A stretch of 30,500 nucleotides of DNA from the NCBI GenBank assembly GCA_014384545.1, contig JACNFQ010000051.1, forward strand, positions 1 through 30,500. Direction: 5' to 3'. Both the position numbers and the translations under genes were made by a program. Positions 22,516 through 30,440 of the stretch are shown here, piece by piece. The DNA comes from a bacterium. Lineage in GTDB: Bacteria > UBP7 > UBA6624. Numbering within the stretch: position 1 is the stretch's first letter; each line of letters starts with the position of its first letter. Below the pieces are notes generated by a model. That model ran no database searches, had not been told where the DNA came from, and saw only the letters and a list, made by a program, of their open reading frames with translations.

Positions 22516-23737
22516 AAGCAACTCCGGAATCTGTAAAATGTGTGACCAAGTCTTTGAAATGGTCGCCTCTTTGGGCATAACTGGTGTAGGAATCAAAACT
22601 AGCTGTACCCGGTGAAAGGAGAATCGTTGTCCCCTTAGGGAGGAGGGAAGCGTTTTCTACGCAATCCTCCAAATCTTGTGCAGGTCGACTCTCTAGGTGG
22701 GGAATCTCGCTCGCTTCTTGGGATAATCTCTCACCCACTTCCCCAAAGGGAAAAAGAGTGATGCCTCTTTGGGCAATCTCCCCCAAGAGCTCTCCATAAT
22801 CTAGCTCTTTCTCGGACCCACCCATCAAGAGGACGGCGGGAGACTTGATTCGGTCAAGCGCAGCCATCGTCGCTAGGGGAGAAGTCGCCTTGCTGTCGTT
22901 GATCCAGATCTTACCGTCCGCCGTTTCAAGACGCTCTAAACGATGGGGTAGGGGTTGGAAGGTATTGATTACATGGGCTGTTTTCTTGGGGTCTAGATCG
23001 AGAAGTTTTCCCGTCAAGTAAGCCGCTTCAATCGTCTCATCAAAGAGTTGGGGGTTCTCTAAGGCGTGCGGCGTCATGTAATCCCCAGCCAAGAGATGAG
23101 TGGTCGCTGTTCCCGGCATCGACTCAACGGGGACGGAGATACCTAAGAGGCGATGGTCTTCGCGCTCCTGATGGGCAAAGAGAGCTTCCTTGGCATCTTG
23201 GTAATCGGCAAAGTTTGGGTGCCAATCAAGGTGGTTTTCGTCCAAGTTTAGGTGTATCGCAACCTGGGGATGGAAATCTCCCAACCGTCGTGCTTGAGCT
23301 GATGATATCTCTACGACCCAAGCGTCCCGTTCATCACCAAGGGTGTCAAGGGGAGACGTGCCACAGTTGCCCACCATGTGGTTCGATACCCCAGATGCTT
23401 CAAGGATATCAGAGAGCAAGTGGACGAGGGTCGTTTTACCAGCGGTGCCCGTTACAGCAATCGTTAGCTTAGGAGCGTGAGGAACAGCCAATGCGATGTC
23501 ACAGAGGATGGGGATGCCTTGTTTTTTGGCAGCCTCCAAAAGGGGGTGGTTCTCCTTGATACCTGGAGAAGCGACCAGTGAAACACACCCTTCCCAGTTT
23601 CCTAGGAAAGGAGGGTGGTCTTCTATTGCTTCTGAATGGTCGTCCATAACGAAGTATTCAAGATCGTTCTCTTTTAGATAACGGACAGCCGCCATCCCCG
23701 AGATTCCTAAGCCAAAAACGAGTGTCCAGTTCTTCAT
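22502..23737 (-). CDS. murD: UDP-N-acetylmuramoyl-L-alanine--D-glutamate ligase
   Basis: 411 residues. MurD adds D-Glu to UDP-MurNAc-L-Ala. The N-terminus is LVFGLGISGMAAVRYL, the P-loop is VTGTAGKTTL (95-104), and NLDENHLDWH follows the central domain. The C-terminal ligase blocks are WINDSKATSPLA, LLMGGSEKELDY (usually GGxDKxxDF) and LSPGTASFDSYTSYAQRGD (usually LSPACASFDxxxxFxxRG). The substitutions of Asp by Glu in GGSEK and Cys by Thr in the last block are mild. The start is the ATG of an ATGA overlap with mraY. ftsW, which usually follows murD, is absent; murC comes directly after. Confidence 0.95.
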   Translation of the reverse strand: MKNWTLVFGLGISGMAAVRYLKENDLEYFVMDDHSEAIEDHPPFLGNWEGCVSLVASPGIKENHPLLEAAKKQGIPILCDIALAVPHAPKLTIAVTGTAGKTTLVHLLSDILEASGVSNHMVGNCGTSPLDTLGDERDAWVVEISSAQARRLGDFHPQVAIHLNLDENHLDWHPNFADYQDAKEALFAHQEREDHRLLGISVPVESMPGTATTHLLAGDYMTPHALENPQLFDETIEAAYLTGKLLDLDPKKTAHVINTFQPLPHRLERLETADGKIWINDSKATSPLATMAALDRIKSPAVLLMGGSEKELDYGELLGEIAQRGITLFPFGEVGERLSQEASEIPHLESRPAQDLEDCVENASLLPKGTTILLSPGTASFDSYTSYAQRGDHFKDLVTHFTDSGVAYEPA

Positions 23738-24684
23738 ACCCGCCACCCTGCTAAGACGAATGAGAGAGCGAACTGGGCCAGTCCGAATGTCCAAGCGATT
23801 CTTGGTTCGGACCAGTTGCTCTTTTCCAGATGGTGGTGGAAGGGAGCCATCTTGAAGGGTCGTTTCCCGGTCAAGCGGAACGAACCTACCTGAATAACGA
23901 CGCTAGCGAGTTCTAGGAGAGGAATCGCCAAGAGTCCTAGGGCTAAGAAGGGCTGAACTTGGAGGACCAACAACGCAAGGATGCCCATCCAAGCGCCCAA
24001 GAGATAAGAGCCTGATTCCCCCATAAAGAGCTTAGCAGGGTGGCGGTTGAGAGGGAACCATGCAAGGAGGAGTAACCCCAAGGGGAGGATGCGCCAAGCC
24101 GTATCATCGTTGGCTAGAGTAGGTGCAAAGAGAACGGCAGCCGCCGTTACGCCCACAAAGGTGCCCATCAGTGTGGAGGCAAGTAGACCATCAGCTCCAT
24201 CGGTAAAGTTCACTCCATTGACAGAAGCCCCAAGAATAACGGCTCCCGCGAGGATTCCACCCCATCCCCAATCAGGGAGGAGTGTAGCACCCAAGTAACC
24301 ACCGATGATGAGCTGGAAGGGGAGTCGGTACCTTGCCAGGAGACCAGTCCCCGTTCGCAGCTTCTGGATGTCGTCCCCCAGCCCCACCAAAAAAAGAGTG
24401 ATTCCAGAATAGAGAATAGGGAGCATAATCCCCCCAATAGGCGAACCAGAAGGTTCAACAAGGAGGGCAAAAGCGATGAAGGCGGGCAAGAAAGCCCACC
24501 CAGCAGCCGTCGGTGTACCATCCTTCACTTGATGAGATTGGGGACCTTGATCTCGGATAGGCTGACCCCAGTTTCTCGCTTTAGCCACACGGAGATGGAG
24601 CAGAAGAAACCCAAAAGAGAGGAAGAAGAGACCACCCGATAGGACGATACCGATAGGGGTGGGTGGTCCCCAAGGAAGGGACAT
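23734..24684 (-). CDS. mraY: phospho-N-acetylmuramoyl-pentapeptide-transferase (lipid I synthase)
   Basis: A 316-residue integral membrane enzyme that transfers phospho-MurNAc-pentapeptide to undecaprenyl phosphate. Blocks are HQVKDGTPTAAGW (51-63), GLGDDIQKL (101-109) with Asp104/Asp105, NFTDGADGLLA (159-169), LFMGESGSYLLG (219-230) and FKMAPFHHHLEKSNWSEPRI (277-296). The fourth block is normally FMGDTGS; its Asp, a Mg2+ ligand in the Aquifex enzyme, is Glu223 here. All other signature residues are present. The start at ATG 24684 shares its A with the last base of the murF TGA (1-nt overlap). Confidence 0.95.
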   Translation of the reverse strand: MSLPWGPPTPIGIVLSGGLFFLSFGFLLLHLRVAKARNWGQPIRDQGPQSHQVKDGTPTAAGWAFLPAFIAFALLVEPSGSPIGGIMLPILYSGITLFLVGLGDDIQKLRTGTGLLARYRLPFQLIIGGYLGATLLPDWGWGGILAGAVILGASVNGVNFTDGADGLLASTLMGTFVGVTAAAVLFAPTLANDDTAWRILPLGLLLLAWFPLNRHPAKLFMGESGSYLLGAWMGILALLVLQVQPFLALGLLAIPLLELASVVIQVGSFRLTGKRPFKMAPFHHHLEKSNWSEPRIAWTFGLAQFALSFVLAGWRV

Positions 24685-26042
24685 CAGGCGGCAGCCCCCA
24701 AGAGGGCGTTTACAGCGCGATCCAGGTGGTTGGCTCGGCTCCCCTTTACCAAGACAACCCAACCGTCACCAGACCATTCCTTGAGGGTTTGAACCAAGTC
24801 GTCCACATGGGAGAATGATCCGCCTGGCAACCCTGTCTCTTGACTTGCCAATGCAGCTAGGGGACCGACGGACCAAAGGCGTTTGAAACCTTGGCGTGCT
24901 GCCATTCGCCCAAGGGCAATGTGGGTGCCTGCAGCTCCTGCCCCCAGTTCCAACATATCCCCAAGGATGAGCGCTAGGGGTCGGTTCTTGGCAATCGATT
25001 GCGCCCAAAGGATGCTATCTCGGGTACTCGTAAGACCTGCGTTATACCCATCATCCAAAAGGAGACCTTCTTGAGGGAGGTGATGGACCTCTTTTCGGTG
25101 AGGAAGGGGGGTTACCCCAGTCAACCGTTGGGCTGCTTCACCAAGAGGAATACCGTACGAAAGGGCGGCTCCAAGGGCTAAGAGTGCGTTTTCTACTTGG
25201 AATGTCCCTGGTAAGCGGAGCTTTACCGAATGGGAGCCCTCTTTAGTGTGGGCAATGAACTGGGGGCAAAGGAGTTCGTCATATTGGACATGGGATGCCC
25301 AGATATCCCCGTGGACGCCGCACCGAATCCGGCGGGCTTGTCCCGAGCGTGCATCGAGGACTCTGTGGTGGGTGTGGGTGGTGGAAAGGACGACGGTTTG
25401 GTTCTTTTTCCAGCATCGAGAAAGAGAGGACTTTTCTTCAATGACGCCTTCAATGCCACCAAGGTGCTCTCCATGGCTGACACAGAGTGGGGTGTAGAGC
25501 GCCGTATTCGGATGGGCGAGTTTTCGGAGGTAGTCGATGTCTCCGGGTTTCCCGGCACCCATTTCGGCAACCAAGAACTCATCCTTCTCTTCCACTGATA
25601 ACAGGGTATGTGGCAAACCTACTTCGTTGTTGTAGGACGCCTTGGCAGAGGCAACGGTACTGGGTGTACCCAGAGCCGCTGCAGTCAACTCTTTGACCGT
25701 GCTTTTCCCCAGCGAGCCCGTTACGGCGATGACGGGTCCGCCCCATGCCTTTCTAGAAGCAGCACCAAGTCTGCCGTAAGCGGCAAGGGTGTCGGGTACA
25801 CGAAGGGTCCAAACATTTTCAGGGGCAGGGGTGCCGAGGGGTAGTAGGACGCCAGCAGCCCCTTTTTGGAGTGCGGCTGCCGTGTAGTCCACGCCCTTGT
25901 GATTGGGACCATCCAGCGCGACGAAAAGCTCTCCCTTGTTTAGGGTGCGCGAATCGGTTGACACCGAAAGGGGGTGGGGTGGTGGGGTGCCTACAGAATC
26001 TCGCCCCACAGCGTCTTGTATCTGTTCGGGGGTTAGGCGCAT
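24684..26042 (-). CDS. murF: UDP-MurNAc-tripeptide--D-alanyl-D-alanine ligase
   Basis: 452 residues. MurF adds D-Ala-D-Ala to UDP-MurNAc-tripeptide. Motifs are STDSRTLNKGELFVAL, the P-loop VTGSLGKSTVKE (107-118; GKTT is more usual than GKST), SYNNEVGLPHTLL, VAEMGAGKPGDI, DDGYNAGLTSTRDSI (usually DxYNANPxS) and VLVKGSRANHLD. The length is normal. Its ATG lies inside the end of murE (10-nt overlap). Confidence 0.96.
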   Translation of the reverse strand: MRLTPEQIQDAVGRDSVGTPPPHPLSVSTDSRTLNKGELFVALDGPNHKGVDYTAAALQKGAAGVLLPLGTPAPENVWTLRVPDTLAAYGRLGAASRKAWGGPVIAVTGSLGKSTVKELTAAALGTPSTVASAKASYNNEVGLPHTLLSVEEKDEFLVAEMGAGKPGDIDYLRKLAHPNTALYTPLCVSHGEHLGGIEGVIEEKSSLSRCWKKNQTVVLSTTHTHHRVLDARSGQARRIRCGVHGDIWASHVQYDELLCPQFIAHTKEGSHSVKLRLPGTFQVENALLALGAALSYGIPLGEAAQRLTGVTPLPHRKEVHHLPQEGLLLDDGYNAGLTSTRDSILWAQSIAKNRPLALILGDMLELGAGAAGTHIALGRMAARQGFKRLWSVGPLAALASQETGLPGGSFSHVDDLVQTLKEWSGDGWVVLVKGSRANHLDRAVNALLGAAA

Positions 26043-27508
26043 TTGGTTGAAATCTCCTGAATCGTTTGGCGGGCGATACCGTAATCGGACTGTCTGTGGT
26101 GTGTCGAACCGATAATCTGAACCGATTCGTGCCCCTTCCCGGCTAGGAGGATAGTATCTCCCGGGGAGGCACGCTCAATCGCTCGTCGAATCGCTGTAGG
26201 GCGGTCAGGAATCGCCTCCATCCTCTCTCTGGCTTCAGGTAGGAGCCCTTCGACCATTTCATCTATGATTTCTTGGGGCTCTTCGTTCCGCGGATTATCA
26301 CTTGTCAGGATTGCCCTGTGGGCTTGGAGCGCGGCTCTAGCCATAAGGGGGCGTTTCCCCTTGTCTCGGTCTCCGCCACAACCCACAACGACGGTAAGTT
26401 GCCCTTCGGTCAAGGGAAGAAGAGAGGCGATGGAGTTTTCAAGGGCATCGGGAGTATGGGCATAGTCCACAATCAGATTGAACGGAAGGTCGGTCGTTAT
26501 TGAATCCATCCGTCCTTTGATGGGGCGTAGAGAGGAGAGAGCAGTAAGTGAAGCTTCTCTGGGGATACCCAGCCCTTCAGCAAGGGCGAGAGCGGTCAGG
26601 ATATTCTCTCTCTGGAAGCTACCCACCAAGCGGGTCGTTAGAGGCGCCGTTGAGCCGTCGGGAAAATGGACTAGGAGCGAAATGCCCTTGAGGGAGTCCT
26701 CGGTCAGTTCAGCGTCCAAGTTCCCACCTTTGCCCCAAGTGATCCAGTGGAGATCGGGTCGCATCTCTTGGAGGCGATTCGTCCACCCAGTGGCGTCTTT
26801 GGCGACAGCTAGAGATCCCGCAGTTAGACCCAAAAAGAGGTTGGCCTTTGCCAGGAAGTAGTTCTCCAGCGAGCCGTGGTAATCCAGATGGTCTCGGGTA
26901 AGTCCGGTTAGAGCCGCGGCGATCGGTCTTACGGGACCAAGCCGTCCTTGATCCAGCCCGTGGCTACTACATTCCATGACAGCCCATCCCACCCCACGGT
27001 GAGAGAATGATTCAAGGGCGTGTGCGGTGTCGGCAGGGGCGGGCGTCGTTAGACTGTTGGGTCCGTGGTATCCAGGGGCATCCATCCCTAGGGTGCCGAT
27101 CGTTCCCGTCTTCCTACCCGCAGCTGACATCATCGCTGCCACCATGTGGGTCGTTGTGGTCTTTCCATCGGTACCTGTGATGCCCACCACTTTGACACGC
27201 TCTAGGGTCGTTTTGTGGAATCGTCCTAAGAGGAGAGTGAGGAGGGATTGGGGGTCGCCCAAGACATGGGGAATCGTGATCGTTTCAAGGGGATGAGGTG
27301 TGACAACGGCACAAGCACCCCGTCGGGCGGCATCGCGTGCGTATAGGGGGGTGCGCGAAAGAGGTGCACGGCAAACAAAGAGCGATCCAGGGCGTGCACA
27401 CCTGCTGTCTTCAACGACATGACGCACAAAAGGACCTAGGGAGGTGCCACCCCCCCCAGGAGTATGGATTTGGGCGGGAAGCCCGTGGGTCAGTTGCGCG
27501 AGTCGCAC
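26033..27508 (-). CDS. murE: UDP-MurNAc-L-alanyl-D-glutamate--2,6-diaminopimelate ligase
   Basis: 491 residues. MurE adds the third amino acid of the stem peptide. P-loop ITGTDGKTTTTH (110-121), YHGSLENYFLAKANLF with the carbamylated Lys221 position, VDYAHTPDALE, VVGCGGDRDKGKRP, DNPR (404-407) and LLAGKGHE are all present. DNPR is the motif of meso-DAP-adding MurE rather than Lys-adding enzymes, so the wall is predicted to be meso-DAP type. The start is GTG at 27508, whose first base is the last base of the preceding TAG (TAGTG). ftsI, which normally precedes murE, is absent and only a 38-residue gene is there. Confidence 0.96.
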   Translation of the reverse strand: MRLAQLTHGLPAQIHTPGGGGTSLGPFVRHVVEDSRCARPGSLFVCRAPLSRTPLYARDAARRGACAVVTPHPLETITIPHVLGDPQSLLTLLLGRFHKTTLERVKVVGITGTDGKTTTTHMVAAMMSAAGRKTGTIGTLGMDAPGYHGPNSLTTPAPADTAHALESFSHRGVGWAVMECSSHGLDQGRLGPVRPIAAALTGLTRDHLDYHGSLENYFLAKANLFLGLTAGSLAVAKDATGWTNRLQEMRPDLHWITWGKGGNLDAELTEDSLKGISLLVHFPDGSTAPLTTRLVGSFQRENILTALALAEGLGIPREASLTALSSLRPIKGRMDSITTDLPFNLIVDYAHTPDALENSIASLLPLTEGQLTVVVGCGGDRDKGKRPLMARAALQAHRAILTSDNPRNEEPQEIIDEMVEGLLPEARERMEAIPDRPTAIRRAIERASPGDTILLAGKGHESVQIIGSTHHRQSDYGIARQTIQEISTKCA

Positions 27509-27624
27509 TAGACGACGAGGCTAGAAAGAACGAAGTAGCCTGTCAGGACGACAAGGAAAAAGACCGGAACGAGAAGCTCAAAGAAAACGTCAAAAGTATG
27601 GGGCCGTCGGTTCGTATTCATCAT
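27508..27624 (-). CDS. 38-residue single-pass membrane protein in the ftsL/ftsI position
   Basis: A small gene between rsmH and murE: ATG at 27624-27622 (or the next codon, also ATG) to TAG at 27510-27508. Its ATG overlaps the rsmH stop in ATGA, and its TAG overlaps the murE GTG in TAGTG. A full AAGGAG ribosome site lies 8 nt before the ATG, the best in the whole run. The protein has a short basic N-terminus (MMNTNRRPHTFD) and one hydrophobic segment (VFFELLVPVFFLVVLTGYF), then a few residues (VLSSLVV). The orientation rule predicts N-in. In other bacteria this slot holds ftsL, a single-pass coiled-coil protein. Here no periplasmic coiled coil exists, so it is not a normal FtsL. Function unknown. 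Confidence 0.8.
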   Translation of the reverse strand: MMNTNRRPHTFDVFFELLVPVFFLVVLTGYFVLSSLVV

Positions 27625-28502
27625 GTATGAATCTCCTTATGTTGGATTGGGTAAGCAGTCGCTGGCGACCACTCAATGGCACGCAATCGCGCCGAGCGAG
27701 ATCGAGGGTTCTCCTTGATCTCACTGGGCGTGGGTCTTAGGGGCTTGGGGGTCAGAATCGTTCCTATCCCCATTCGTTCCCACCTCTTGAAACTCCTCTT
27801 CACAGGGAGGTCTTCGTTTTGGTGCCAAGCAATCAACACAGCGATACCGCCTCTGTTGAGGAGTAAGGGTAGGGCGGCAAGGAGGGCACATAGTTCCCCC
27901 TCCTCGTCGTTGACAGCACGGCGCAGCGCCATGAAGGCACGCGTAGCGGGGTGTCGTTTGTGGGTTCCTGGTTCGCTAAGGAGCCTAGCCAAGTCTTGGC
28001 AGTCCATTCTTTCCAATCGGTCGCGGTTCTTGTCAACCCGCGATGAAAGGAGGGAGGCGGCGCGAACACCCCCCTCACAAAAGAGTCTCTTGATACCCTC
28101 TTTGTCAAGACGCAGAAGGAGGTCAATAGCGGTCTCAGTCGTTGTGGGATCAAGACGCATGTCGGGGGGTTCAGTGCTGTGGAAAGACATCCCATCCCCT
28201 TCAAGTTGGTCCAGTCGAATGCCGAGGTCGGCAAGGACACCGTCAAACTTTCTTTCGCCCAAGAGGGCAGGAAGGTCGCTGTGCTTGCCGAGGATCGTCT
28301 CCAATTTGGGGAGGCGTTTTTCGGTTTTGGCCAATGCTTGAGCATCCAAGTCCAAGCCTGTAATGGTGAACCCTGCGTCCAAGAGCGCTTTGGCGTGTCC
28401 GCCATGTCCCAAGGTGGCATCAAGGATTCGGGCGCCTTTCGGAAGACGGTGGAAAAACTCCACTGTCTCCCGTAGTAGGGCGCTAGGGTGATACTCATCC
28501 AC
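27621..28502 (-). CDS. rsmH: 16S rRNA (cytosine(1402)-N(4))-methyltransferase
   Basis: 293 residues (MraW/RsmH). It methylates C1402 of 16S rRNA using S-adenosylmethionine. Blocks are YHPSALLRETVEFF, LDATLGHGGHAKALL (SAM binding), DMRLDPTT, HKRHPATRAFMALRRAVNDE and NPRSRSARLRAIEW. The start is GTG at 28502, with GAGG 6 nt upstream and an 8-nt overlap of the mraZ stop; a TTG one codon earlier is possible but poorly spaced from that site. Confidence 0.95.
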   Translation of the reverse strand: MDEYHPSALLRETVEFFHRLPKGARILDATLGHGGHAKALLDAGFTITGLDLDAQALAKTEKRLPKLETILGKHSDLPALLGERKFDGVLADLGIRLDQLEGDGMSFHSTEPPDMRLDPTTTETAIDLLLRLDKEGIKRLFCEGGVRAASLLSSRVDKNRDRLERMDCQDLARLLSEPGTHKRHPATRAFMALRRAVNDEEGELCALLAALPLLLNRGGIAVLIAWHQNEDLPVKRSFKRWERMGIGTILTPKPLRPTPSEIKENPRSRSARLRAIEWSPATAYPIQHKEIHT

Positions 28503-28977
28503 CAAAGCCCTCTTGCGTAGGGATATCCAATAGTGCCATGCGCTCGTCCCAACTTAGTTCTTGGATAATCCCTTCTCGTTCGGCTTGGCGGTTTTTCCAA
28601 GATTCGGGACTTAGCAGTTTGATCGAGACCGAACCCACAATCACGGCGTTATCGGTGATGCCGGCTTCCCCCAGCATCTCGGGGGGTAAGGTGATGCGAC
28701 CCGAGGGGTCAAAGCGCCGCAAAACAGCACGCTCTTCAATCCCTGAAACGATTGCAGAGACTTCCCGTGCACTTCGCTTTAGACGCCGCAGCAAACTGCG
28801 TAGCCCATTTAACCATCCTTCTTGTTGGTTAGGTTCCATTAGGAGTAGAGGATGAAACGGGTCTAAATCATTCACAAAAGCCACGACCGTATCCCCTGTA
28901 AGAATGCGCCTGCGGTCTGCAGGAACGAGGAGTCGACCCGAAGGTTCAACCGCATGAAAGATGCCTTTAGTTGCCAT
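28495..28977 (-). CDS. mraZ: transcriptional regulator MraZ
   Basis: 160 residues with two SpoVT-AbrB-like halves: GIFHAVEPSGRLLVPADRRR near the N-terminus and ERAVLRRFDPSGRITLPPEM further on. MraZ binds repeats upstream of its own gene and controls the dcw operon. The start at ATG 28977 places the first AbrB motif at the very N-terminus as usual. An earlier in-frame ATG at 29103 would cover the whole intergenic region. It heads the long minus-strand run, so it is the expected regulator of the cluster. Confidence 0.94.
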   Translation of the reverse strand: MATKGIFHAVEPSGRLLVPADRRRILTGDTVVAFVNDLDPFHPLLLMEPNQQEGWLNGLRSLLRRLKRSAREVSAIVSGIEERAVLRRFDPSGRITLPPEMLGEAGITDNAVIVGSVSIKLLSPESWKNRQAEREGIIQELSWDERMALLDIPTQEGFGG

Positions 28978-29129
28978 TTTCTGCCTGTTTCTACCAACAT
29001 CATAAACGATAATCTCGCCTAGATAGGGTGGAACAATCTTCAATGGGGTAGATTTTATCCCGTTTATGGCTAAACCCTCCCAAATTGGGAAAAAACCGAC
29101 CATGCTAGAGCCCAGAATAGAATCCCTTT
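28978..29129. promoter_or_regulatory. divergent mraZ / lpxK promoter region
   Basis: 152 bp between divergent genes. It contains a palindrome with 6-bp arms around one base, TCCCAA-A-TTGGGA, at 29078-29090. On the minus strand a TAAAAT (complement of 29052-29057) is a possible -10 for mraZ, though no good -35 is at standard spacing. GGGA-type words (TTGGGAGGG and ACGGGATAA, about 20 nt apart) may be MraZ-binding repeats, since MraZ is known to bind TGGG-like repeats in E. coli, but this is only a suggestion. Confidence 0.45.
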
Positions 29130-30104
29130 ATGGGAGCAGATACCGTTTCTGGTGGGTTCTTGGGCATTCTTTATGCTTCTGTGCGCGAGGCACGGCGACG
29201 TGCCCATGGTGGTTCGCCTCTAAAACTGGATCTTCCCGTCGTCTCAATAGGGGCACTTCAAGCCGGGGGGGCAGGTAAGACCCCCGTCGCCGTTGCCCTC
29301 TGTAGGGCACTCCAAGAAGAGGGGCTTTTGGTGGGTGTTGCAATACAGGGGGTAGGGGGGCGCTTAGGGAGAGGTGATACCCCACCCAAACTCTCTGCCC
29401 CCGGCAGCACACTTTCGGTGAAAGACGCGGGTGATGAAGCTGTTCTTTTGCGCCGTGAGGCACCCGGTGCAGTCTTAGCAGTGGGTAGGGATCGCATCAC
29501 CGCCGCAACCGCCCTTGCCAAAGGTGGGGTAGATTTCATCCTATTGGAGGATGGTTTCCAGTGGTCGGGGCTGCACCGAGACCTTGATTTCGTCGTTGTA
29601 TCAGGGGCGCCAGGGGGTGAAACAGTCCTCCCAAAGGGCCGTCTTCGCGAATGGCCCAGTGCTTATGGGCGTGCTGATGCGCTTTTGATTATGCCTGGTG
29701 CTAACACCGCTTTTCTAGACGAATGGGCACCCGGCGGCACGAGATTCTCTCTTTCATGGGGCAGCCCTAGGTGGGAAACGCTAGATCACAACGCCACAAC
29801 CGCTCCCCCACCAAACCTCCCTCTCTGTGCTGCTATAGCCGACCCCAACTCTCTTTTAGAAGAGCTTCGTGCCGAGGGATTGGACCCCCTCCTTATCCCC
29901 TTCCCCGACCATGCTCCAATGGATGCTCATCGGAATCGCATGCTTCGCGAAGCCCGCGCATATGGGGGCGTCATCCTGACGACAAAAGATGCAGCGCGTT
30001 GGGGCGATGCTCTTGAGGGTATCCCTACATGGGTGCGTACCCGCACGCTCCTCCTCCCCTCCGAACTCATTCAATACGTCCTCGCAACCACCCCCGCACC
30101 ATAA
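29130..30104 (+). CDS. lpxK: tetraacyldisaccharide 4'-kinase
   Basis: 324 residues. LpxK phosphorylates the lipid A disaccharide at the inner membrane. The N-terminus FLGILYASVREARRRAH is the usual membrane-associated start. Walker A is GALQAGGAGKTPVAVAL. Other blocks are GDEAVLL, LLEDGFQWSGLHRDLDFVVV (usually LDDGFQHxxLxRDL; the first Asp and the His are changed) and PFPDHAPM with the conserved PDH. The presence of lpxK means lipid A is probably made, so the cell is diderm. The start is ATG 29130; its ribosome site is weak. It is divergent from mraZ and followed after two bases by the PPC-domain gene. Confidence 0.9.
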   Translation: MGADTVSGGFLGILYASVREARRRAHGGSPLKLDLPVVSIGALQAGGAGKTPVAVALCRALQEEGLLVGVAIQGVGGRLGRGDTPPKLSAPGSTLSVKDAGDEAVLLRREAPGAVLAVGRDRITAATALAKGGVDFILLEDGFQWSGLHRDLDFVVVSGAPGGETVLPKGRLREWPSAYGRADALLIMPGANTAFLDEWAPGGTRFSLSWGSPRWETLDHNATTAPPPNLPLCAAIADPNSLLEELRAEGLDPLLIPFPDHAPMDAHRNRMLREARAYGGVILTTKDAARWGDALEGIPTWVRTRTLLLPSELIQYVLATTPAP

Positions 30105-30106
30105 GG

Positions 30107-30439
30107 ATGAATCCCCTCCTCGCGTCCTTGCCTCACAACGCCGATCTCCTCGACGCCCTTCTCACGGTCGCAAAAGAACATGATGTGGCGGGTGGTTGGG
30201 TCGTGGGCATCGGCGCTTTGTCCGCTGCCCGAGTCGCGTTCTACGACCAAACGACTAAGGAGTACATCCCCATCGAACTCCCCGGCGAGTGGGAGATTGT
30301 CTCCCTGTCGGGAAACCTATCCCCCAAGGATGGCGAACTCTTCCCACACATCCATCTCATCCTCTCCGACCGCAACGGCAATACGAAGGGGGGGCATGCT
30401 CTCCCTGGCTGTCGCATCTTCGTCACCGAAATCGCCATC

Positions 30440-30440
<1 letters not shown>
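30107..30440 (+). CDS. PPC/DUF296-domain protein, truncated at contig end
   Basis: The frame starts at ATG 30107, two bases after the lpxK stop. The visible 111 or so residues fit the plant-and-prokaryote-conserved (DUF296) domain: WVVGIGALSAARVAFYD, then EIVSLSGNLSPKDGELFPHIHLILSD and GGHALPGCRIFVTEIAI. The HxH and GGH histidines are the likely metal ligands of the family. The true C-terminus is lost in the poly-C run; the family domain is nearly complete at that point. Function in bacteria is poorly known; some members are thought to bind DNA or a metal. Whether it works with lpxK is unknown. Confidence 0.75.

Noticed and set aside
27833-28600. 255-codon alternative frame on the minus strand over rsmH
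   Set aside because: It overlaps rsmH, whose full set of family motifs is in another frame; this one has no recognisable domain.
28978-29103. Extension of mraZ by 42 codons
   Set aside because: It would cover almost the whole divergent promoter region, and MraZ begins at its first AbrB motif in the family.
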